From Ophiostoma sp. CBS 140.51 (Eukaryota > Ascomycota > Sordariomycetes > Ophiostomatales > Ophiostomataceae): a DNA stretch of 64,000 bases. The stretch's first letter is position 1; each line of letters begins with the position of its first letter. Shown piece by piece: positions 56,233 to 64,000 of the stretch. The notes beneath the pieces are model-generated. The model worked only from the letters and a program-made list of their open reading frames with translations, did not search any database and was not told where the DNA came from. The stretch covers positions 62,001-126,000 of the forward strand of contig JANSLP010000059.1 in NCBI GenBank assembly GCA_029298735.1, read 5' to 3'. The position numbers and the translations under genes are program-made.

Positions 56233-57087
56233 CTAGTACAGTCTCTCCACCTCGGGTACTGCACTGTCGTGGGCCGGCGACAAGGACTCCCAGCCGGTGT
56301 GGTACGGGTGGACCGCCCGCTGTGACTGGGAACTGGGCGACCGTGAGGGAGGGAGGTAGTTGTGTGGTTGGGCGTAGAGCTGCTGTTGCTGGTGTTGCTG
56401 AGGATGCGGCTGCTGCTGTGGACCTCTGTGTTGCGGGGACTGCTGCAGACGTGGAAGTTGTCTTTGCTGCTGCTGTTGTGGGTATTGGGAGTATTGTTGT
56501 CTTGAGTAGCTGTGGCTGTGGTTGTGTCGGCTGTGATGATGATGATGGGTTGACGAGGATGAAGACGATGAGCTACGGTGGGAGTGTGACGAGGAACGGC
56601 GCCCACCAGCTCGGGCAATAACGACGGGTTGATGCAATGGGCGCTTGAGTGGCGCCTTGGGTGAGGTAGAAGAGGAAGAAGATGTGCCGTCGGTAGCACG
56701 GGCAGCAGCTTGGCGCTCCCACATCTCCATGGACTTTATGCAAAGGTCGTCGATTTGTTCCTGAAGGATGATGGTTAGCATACAGTCATGATTTGTGTAT
56801 GTGTTTTTGGAGAGAGAGACTCACATCTGTCAAACACTCTCCTGGTGTTGTTATGAGAAAGCCATCTTCGCCCTGGAAGAGATACATCTGTTAGTATCGA
56901 GAAGCTACACGATATTGTGTTTGTGGACAGAGCTCACATCTTTTGTGTATGACCTGACTGTGGCATCGGCTCCGAGATAGAACTGAATGTGTGTCATGAT
57001 GACCTTTTTGTGAATGTCTTTGTGGGGAATCCAGTACTTGTTCATGCCTTGAGAATAGGAAGGCGGTGAAGAACAGTAGTAGTCCAT
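56233..57087 (-). CDS. Conserved fungal protein with His/Ser/Gln-rich tail, unknown function
   Basis: Exons 57087-56938, 56872-56825 and 56760-56233 give 241 residues. The middle exon is exactly 48 nt (16 codons, GEDGFLITTPGECLTD), and both junctions are phase 0. The first ~85 residues are ordered: KYWIPHKDIHKKVIMTHIQFYLGADATVRSYTKD, then the GEDGFLIT exon and EQIDDLCIKSMEMWERQAAARA. This block looks like a small fungal family with a conserved N-terminus that I recall only as unnamed. It continues KAPLKRPLHQPVVIARAGGRR, then Ser and His runs (SSSSSSSSTHHHHHS) and Gln-rich repeats to the end. No signal peptide or membrane segment is seen. The function is unknown. The poly-His/Gln tail is likely disordered. 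Confidence 0.8.
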
Positions 57088-60000
57088 CTTGTGATGTAGG
57101 AGGGTACGAGGGTTGTCGGTAGGAACGTAAGTAGAGGTTGGTTTGCTAGACTATGTCGTAGAATAATAAGTATGTTGTGAAATAGTAAGTCTGGAAGATC
57201 TGTCTATGCATATGCTATGAAAAGCACGGACTGGATTCTGAGAACGAGACGTCCGTCAGTCATATATATAGACGTGGATGGATCGACGAGGAGCCGCCTC
57301 AAGGCCATCTTCGTTGGTCCCAAGCTATCCGCAAGTGACGGACAAATAGAATCACGGAAGACGAGAATCATATCTGAAATAGCCAACAAGGGAAAAAAGA
57401 AAGCAGAAAAGAGACATACAATCTGACATACAGATTGCCCGACAGCTACGAAGATAGAGCCCCAGAACGGGCATGGACATGGACATGCGGCAAGCGATGG
57501 GGTACCGCGTGCGGGATACGCCTATGATGGACAGTCCTTGGGATGGGCAGCTATTGTCTTGTCCCAGAACGGCTACTGTGGATTATTTACTACCCCGGTT
57601 TTATTTGTTTTTCATTCTTTCATTTTTTTTTTTTCAAAAAGTTAATTATGGTGGCCTCGGGAGCATCCTTTGGGTTGAAACGCAAGTGGCCAAGAACAAA
57701 TAAAGTGGAACAAGAAAGGACCCTTGATATGGAGTGGCTTCTTCACTTTTCTCTTGTTTCCAGCTCATTCGTCGGTTGTGGGACAGAAAGGGGGAAGAGA
57801 AGAAAAGGCGGGGATATGGTCCTCGCCTTACTTTTTTCTTGATTTTCTTTCGTTTTATTTAATTTGTAAATCCTCACTCTCACGACATTCTAACCATATT
57901 TGAAAAGATGCATAGTAGCCCATTTCTTACAATATACAACAGAGCATCTCTCTGACCCCAATGCGTAGGAGATGGGCACTGATACCATACTAGGTACTCT
58001 TCTTTTCGTCCCAAGAGACGTCCGTATCGCGGATCACGACATTTGCAGCAACACACAGCATGTAGGCGAGCTCGACTGCGGTTTGGGCTGACTTTTGCCA
58101 CGGACACGACTTCACTTGCCAACTTTTTCCTGGCCAACCTCGACACCATATATTGACAACAAACGGTGATGAGGAATTATAAAAAAGTCGGTGATTTTAT
58201 TTATCGCTTGTCGTCGGGGCCAACGAGTCGCCGCTTTCATTCGGCACATCTTTTCAAAAGTGCGACTTCGCCTTTTCATCTTTTCCCCCTGGACTTTAAA
58301 GTAAAAAAAATACATTCTCGCAGCCCGTGAAACAGAGACGAGGCTGACATTTGCAAATCAGGTCTCGACCCATAAGCAGCTGTACCAAAGCGGTATATCA
58401 CCGTTGATCCACGCGGAAGGGGAGAAGTGATGAATCTGTATATTCATTCTTTTTGCATTTATTTTTGCACTTTATCAAATTCTATTTCCAACGTCCTGAC
58501 TTATCTTGCCACCAGATTCCTTTTCACCGCCTTATTTTAAACCGCCCTTCTGCCGTTGCTGCACACAATAATCTCCAAGCAGGAGGCTTGCCAAGGTTCT
58601 CGAAATCTGGTTTGATAATGACGTCACAAGAGCATCGTGAAGGGAAAGTGCACATTTTTGGGCGCGAATTTCGCCCATAGGACTGACAAAAGCTTCTCCG
58701 GTTGCACGGGCACTATAATTCACCTTTAATTTGATTTCTCCTTTTCTGGCAGTTCTGTCAGTCCTGCCATATCTTTCCCCTCCCTTCATCTCATTAGTCT
58801 CTTCTCAGGCACCGACAGTGGCCAATGACCCTGGTCTCATGGAACCTCATCCATTTTCACATTTTCATTGATTCTACACTTTTGAAAGCCGGGCACATCG
58901 TATTTCGGGCCAGAGATTATTTCCTTCTTGCCAAATGTCCTAAAAGTCGCGTGAAGATCGCTTCCAGAAGCAATTGAGACGTCCGTACCCTCCTCTTTTC
59001 TCCTCTCTCCGTGCAACATCGCACTAACACACTAATACCATTTTAGCTCAGTGTGGACCTTGTTAAACCCTGTCTTCCCTGTCATTGCCCACAGTCAGGC
59101 AAGGCTGGCATCAAAATCCAAGGATTGATTGGGCTTGAACGTCTCCGTTGGGCGGCAAAGCTAACACAGAGCAAAGACAAAGTACGACGTGCGAGCGGAG
59201 GAGTTGGCAACAAACAAGGTCTTGGGGTCCTAAAAGGTCGTGATATTGGGTCGGTGAAGCTCACACCACATACACCATCTGCACTCCACCACACGACATT
59301 ACAAAATACGGGCAGCAGCTGAGCAGGACCTGGGACAAGTCTCCATCAACGTCGTAATTATGACAACTGGTAAACCAAGGCGATGTGGAGACGAAGCTGG
59401 GACAACACACTTCACACTGCCTCCTTGGTCAACGACTGCCGACTACCGACAGCAACCCGATCAAAAATGCCCGACGCCCTTTCTTTTTGTTGCTGTCAAC
59501 CCTGATATTATTTCCCTCCTCATAATATCTCCTCGTTGGCAGCGCTAACGCAGGCGATATTTATGAAGTATGTTGGCGGAAAATAGCAATTGCAAGCGAG
59601 CAGGTGCCTTGGAAGAATCCAGAACGCCTCATCGCCGGCTGTCCGCACGCCTTCTGCTGTTGTATCGGTATGCGTTGGGCAGAAAAGATAATGGTAGAAA
59701 AAAAGAGGGCCAGTTCTCATTAGAGGCCATCCTTCTAGGAGGACAACCTGTTAGACGACGTCCCAAGTGATGCTTACCCGACATGATCTAGATTTCCCCG
59801 TCTTGTTAACCAAGATCGACCGTGTTTCATTCCGCTTCTGGATGTTTTTGGGAGCGTGAGCTGTCCTTTTGGTTATTATTTTTATTTTTGAATCCTGGGC
59901 CCCGGTCACGCCTCTCGCCTCGTCTGCATGTCCTTCCTTTTTACAGAGCACTAGTGCAGTCTGTGCATCACAATGATAAACCGAGTTCTTGTTTCACTCG

Positions 60001-63000
60001 CCCTGTATTTCTCGGTGAAGACGTATGGCTTGGAACATCCAGGCACGGTTTTTGTTCAAGATGGGCGACTTGTCCGGAGATAGTTGCTCACAGCGGAACA
60101 CAGGAAAAAGATTTGGGGCCTTATCATAATTCGACATGACCTTGTTTATACTGTCTCCCAGAGAGCCAATATTCGCCTTATAGAATGCCAATATGGCTAC
60201 TCCCGCCACTACCCGCCCCAGATATATTGCACAGACACCAGCTGTTGATCTTGCACAAGCGTCAGGCATATATCGCCACACACCTTGTCGACAGTTAAAA
60301 AAAACTCACCAGCTCACTATGCTGTAGCTCCTGCCAGCTCACTGTCCCACCTTGGACACGTTGTGAAGAGGGAAGAATAGAAACAGGGTCCTGAAAACAG
60401 AGGAGATATGGAAAGATGGTGAGGCAGAAACCGAGGCTTAGATAGCTCTCTCAGCTCGGTGGAAAGCATCTTGACTTCCTTGATTTTGGAGCTGCAAGAA
60501 GATAGTACTAATCCGACATAAAACGAGGCTGTTCATTCCCTGGGGACTCGGAGTGAGACACTGTTACCGTTTATTCTATTTCTCTACTTTGTCGGCATAC
60601 AGCGGGTATCAGTAATCAAACTCTGGAAAGAGACTCTGGAAAGAAAGTCATCCTGCCTGTTCGTAGAAATCATTCTGCAGGACATGATAGGGGCTGGCCT
60701 GAGAAAAAGAAAGCCCAATCACGCCCTGTAATAGTCGCCCTGTTTTTGATACTTTCTTTTTCTATCGGGGAAGACCTACAAGCCCACTCAGAGCTCAAAA
60801 ACAGCCCTGGTCATCGATTCCCCACGAATAAGGCATCAATATCATTAGAGGAGAGACCATCGCCTGGAGCTGCCCATGCTGAATATCAGACGACGGTTTC
60901 GTTCTTCCCTCTCTCTACTGTCTAGGATATCGCTCCTTCGATGTTAAATTCCTTGTAGCGTAGGTATCAAACCTGATTTTGGGATACACAAAACTTTTAT
61001 TCACCGTGTTTATGCCTCTGTGTCTACACCTCTTTCCCTCCTGCAAGGTCTGCATAATGCCCCGAGTACGACACAAAAGGACGCACACGATGCTCAAGCG
61101 ACATGCATGATGGCCGCGTGGCGATTGTACACGTCCGCCCAACGCGGGAAAGAGATCCCTATCTAGATGGACTGTAACCGATACTGCGAGTATCACGACA
61201 TGGATGGTGCACACCATCCACCATGAGACTGAGAGGACACAAATACTGCCCAGAACGGTATGTTGACCGACTCCCCTTTTAGAATACTGAAAAAAGAGCC
61301 GCAGGGCACACATGCATATCACGACCTCGAAACTCCTCTCCCTTGGAAATAGATGTGCTGTTCTTTATAATGTCAACGACAGCCGCAAATGTGAGTTACT
61401 GTATATTGAAGCTATCTTAAAAAAAAATCCTACTATACAGTTTGCTGCCCAATATGTCGTCTTAAAGCTGACGATAGGCCGTATACACACCGCCATGGAT
61501 GCTCGGCGGTGTTGTCGTGCTGCCCACGCAGTCCCCTGCGCGATTTGCAGAGGATCTCCCAGATATAGTCAGGCTTTCTTTTTAAGGATGTTTCCTCTCA
61601 ATGCCGCACGAGCCAGGGCTTCGCCACTTTTCTCACCAATGCCGTGTGCAAAACAGGTGACCAGGTATCCCCAGTCTGGGAACTTCCTTCTCACACTTTA
61701 TGAATGCATAAAGCCAGCTCTCCTCGAATATAAAAGGGAACGAAAGCATCCTCGTTTGTTTCAAAAGCTGTCCTTTTGTCGTCTAGTTTGTTTGGTATAT
61801 GCCGTTGTCAATGCGGCTGTCGGCCTCTGTTCTTGATACTCTCCATTCATTTCATTTTAGCTTTATCTCATCTCATCTGATTCTATTCAGCGTTCGTTTT
61901 GTTTTGTTTGCGTAGCCCCATCGCCGGCATCTTGATAGTGTTTTTTTATTGTTGCAGCTTTCAGTGTTTATGCGTGGGGTATCTTCATGTACTGCACACT
62001 AAAGTTCATGCGCAGAGCTACCTCCATATACATCGTCCCGTCTGTAAGTGTTCTTCGACAAAGTCGACGGCCCAGACGGCTGTCACCACGACGGAGCCCT
62101 TGGCGACAACATCACAAACAAGCACCTCGCCGGTCGCCATCGTGACCTTTTTTGCCGGTGCCCGGTGGAATGCGGAAGATAACAGACGTTTTCCGTACAA
62201 TTGGGTCCTTTTGGTTTCCAATGTAAACGAAACAGGCTGTGAGAGGCTTGACGGGCATCGCAGCAAATTCCCCAATGCAGTAGGAGCCCGGTGTTCCAGC
62301 GCCTTCCGTCGCCCTTCAGGCCTAGTGCCGCCCGCGCCAGAGTCGCACGTGCTGCCTTGTATCGTCATCCCACCCACCGTCGTCATCGCTCCACCCCCCG
62401 GCAAGAGGAAAGTGGTCAGCTCCTGCCTCGCTCGTTCTTTTTTGGCCTTTTGCTCTCCTGTTTCCTTCCCATTGTCTCCCTGCTTCCTTTTCTCCATTGC
62501 TCCCGCCCATCTTCGCTCTTGCGGTCTCCTTTCACTTCTACATCCCTTGCTAGGAAAGCGCGACCGTACGTCGTAACTAATTGTGTTTGTATTTGTATTT
62601 GTATGTCGTAGTCATCGTCCATTCTCTCTTTCCTCACGAGCTCTCCTTTTTTTCTCGTTTCTCTCCCCTTTCTCCTTCTTCATCCTCACATTCTCACCAA
62701 CATACTTTCCTCGACTTAATTTGTGCTTCATTTCATTCCTGTGTCGCCCAAACCACATCCCAACTCCCAGCAACCCGATACGCCGTTCTTCCTTATCCTT
62801 AGTCCTTTTGTCATTTGTCCCTCGTCCCACTCATTGTGTCGCCCCAGATCAGAAGGCAAAAAGACGCCAAGTTAAGCGTGGGCACCCCTTTTTTAGCGGA
62901 CAGGCCGACCCTGACTTTTCGAGCTTTTTGACTTTTCCAGCCTTTTCGACGGTTTTTTTCTGCAGCACGCGCACGTCTGGCCGGGCGCTACGACAGTTGA

Positions 63001-64000
63001 TTGGGGGCAAAGCCTGGCTCGTTTCTTTATCCACAGCGATCCCTGCCCAGGGTCATGCTCCGCACTCCGTATTCCATTCCCCTTTTCCTCAACGCTTCAA
63101 CTCTGAGCTGCGTCATACGCCGCAGCCATTGCGGGTACCCGAGAAATCAGAAAAGACAAGGACAAGACGAGAGGGGAAACGGACACGACGACCTTTAACT
63201 GGCAAGCCTTCGGACCAACCGGGACATATCGAAATAAGTCGAACGGACCAAAAAAGACACGAAAGTACGAAAAGACACGACGACATAACGGGGACAAAAC
63301 GACGAACACACGACAAGACAAACAAAGCGCGAAGCGACAGACATCAACAACGGACGAACACATCCAGAACAGTAACCGGCCTCGACATCAGCCCGCTGCA
63401 GGCATCCGCAAAAGACACAAAAACGAGCGACACAAAGACCGAAAACAAGGTCCGTACGATCCCAGCTTGCATTTGCATTTTATTGCCTTGCGTTTTCCCT
63501 CTGCAATTTGCATCAAACAGAGAGCCCTTTGCGTTTCCGCGGCTGTCCCTTCATCTTCCTTTTCCCGTTTCCGCCGTCAAGTGATTGATTCCCTTTTTTT
63601 ATCCTCAGCCGGGAAACGAATGAACAAACAACGGCTTTCCCCTTCACTTCTTCCCCCCTGCTGGCTATATCGTCTCTCCTATCAGTTCACCCCTCCGTGG
63701 CTCCGTGTGGTTGTGGTTCTGGCCTGGACCGCCACACCCAAGCCTTCTTTGTCAACCAAGCAAAGTAGTAAGCAGCAGGCGGCCGCAATCCAGGCCAAAG
63801 TGAAGGAATAGAGGAACAGAGGCACAGGAACACAAGAAACACAAGAAACACTCAAATCGGGCGACGAACAAAAAACAGCCACTCCCCGCCTTCCTTGTTC
63901 CTTGCTTCCCCCTTTCCTGTTCCTGTCCTCCGTGAGCCCCCTTCTTGTTTCGTCTTATTTCAGTCGCGGCGTTCCCCTCGTTCTTTGTTCTCTCGACTTA
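57088..64000. other. 6.9 kb gene-poor tail of window
   Basis: Immediately after 57087 lies the promoter of the 241-residue protein. From there to about 62400 I see no supported gene, tRNA or repeat; open frames such as 61312-61836 lack recognisable features. From 62590 to 62830 the plus strand is very C/T-rich. From about 63140 to 63450 it is nearly T-free and rich in ACGACA/GACACGA-like words. Both are the style of plus-strand leaders in this window, which suggests the 5' leader of a gene starting beyond 64000. Confidence 0.5.

Noticed and set aside
62583..63584. 333-codon plus-strand frame
   Set aside because: It reads Phe/Ser/Leu from a C/T-rich tract and then Lys/Arg/Thr from a T-poor tract, as expected of a leader rather than a protein.

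Overview
The window looks like nuclear DNA of a filamentous ascomycete (Pezizomycotina, most likely Sordariomycetes). The evidence is 50-70 nt GT-AG introns with CTAAC/CTGAC-type branch sites, pyrimidine-rich leaders, a long first intron in a ribosomal-protein gene, low-complexity (Q, N, S, RD) protein segments, and fungal versions of SWP1, OST5, RAD1, GCN5, RPL20 and CSN12. The genus cannot be fixed from sequence alone. Long gene-poor spacers and poly-Q/N tracts would fit Ophiostomatales-like genomes, but that is a guess.

Layout, left to right. 1.5-6.4 kb (-): a nine-exon ABCC-type ABC transporter. 7.6-8.9 kb (+): a secreted M28-like glutaminyl-peptide cyclotransferase. 9.6-10.6 kb (+): the SWP1/ribophorin II subunit of oligosaccharyltransferase (OST). 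11.1-11.7 kb (-): a Q/N/G-rich prion-like protein. 13.9-17.1 kb (+): a Ppc89/Cep57-like spindle-pole-body coiled-coil protein. 17.4-19.1 kb (-): a monocarboxylate-transporter-like MFS protein. 20.1-25.0 kb (-): a 1654-residue disordered fungal protein. 25-30.8 kb: a gene-poor spacer with one tRNA-Gly(GCC). 30.8-31.5 kb (-): a Ser-rich hypothetical protein. 32.7-33.9 kb (-): RAD1 of the 9-1-1 clamp. 34.2-34.6 kb (-): OST5. 35.1-36.7 kb (+): GCN5. 37.6-38.9 kb (-): a fungal protein of unknown function. 38.9-44.4 kb: a spacer with a 5 x 12 bp tandem repeat. 44.4-46.7 kb (-): a DUF7514-type protein with an Arg-Asp repeat tail. 48.5-49.3 kb (-): a GNAT acetyltransferase. 50.8-52.0 kb (-): ribosomal protein eL20. 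52.8-54.4 kb (+): a CSN12-like PCI protein. 56.2-57.1 kb (-): a His/Gln/Ser-rich conserved fungal protein. 57-64 kb: a long spacer whose last ~1.4 kb resembles the leader of a gene outside the window.

Most genes are housekeeping functions: N-glycosylation (two OST subunits), chromatin (GCN5), DNA-damage checkpoint (RAD1), spindle pole, translation and mRNP/COP9-type PCI function. I see no biosynthetic cluster, intact transposon, CRISPR array or obvious novel multi-gene system. The more unusual items are the large disordered protein, the hexamer-encoded RD tail, three stop-free in-frame introns, and the long spacers. Spliced models were derived by hand: donor, acceptor and reading frame were checked for each intron, and each summed CDS length is a multiple of three.
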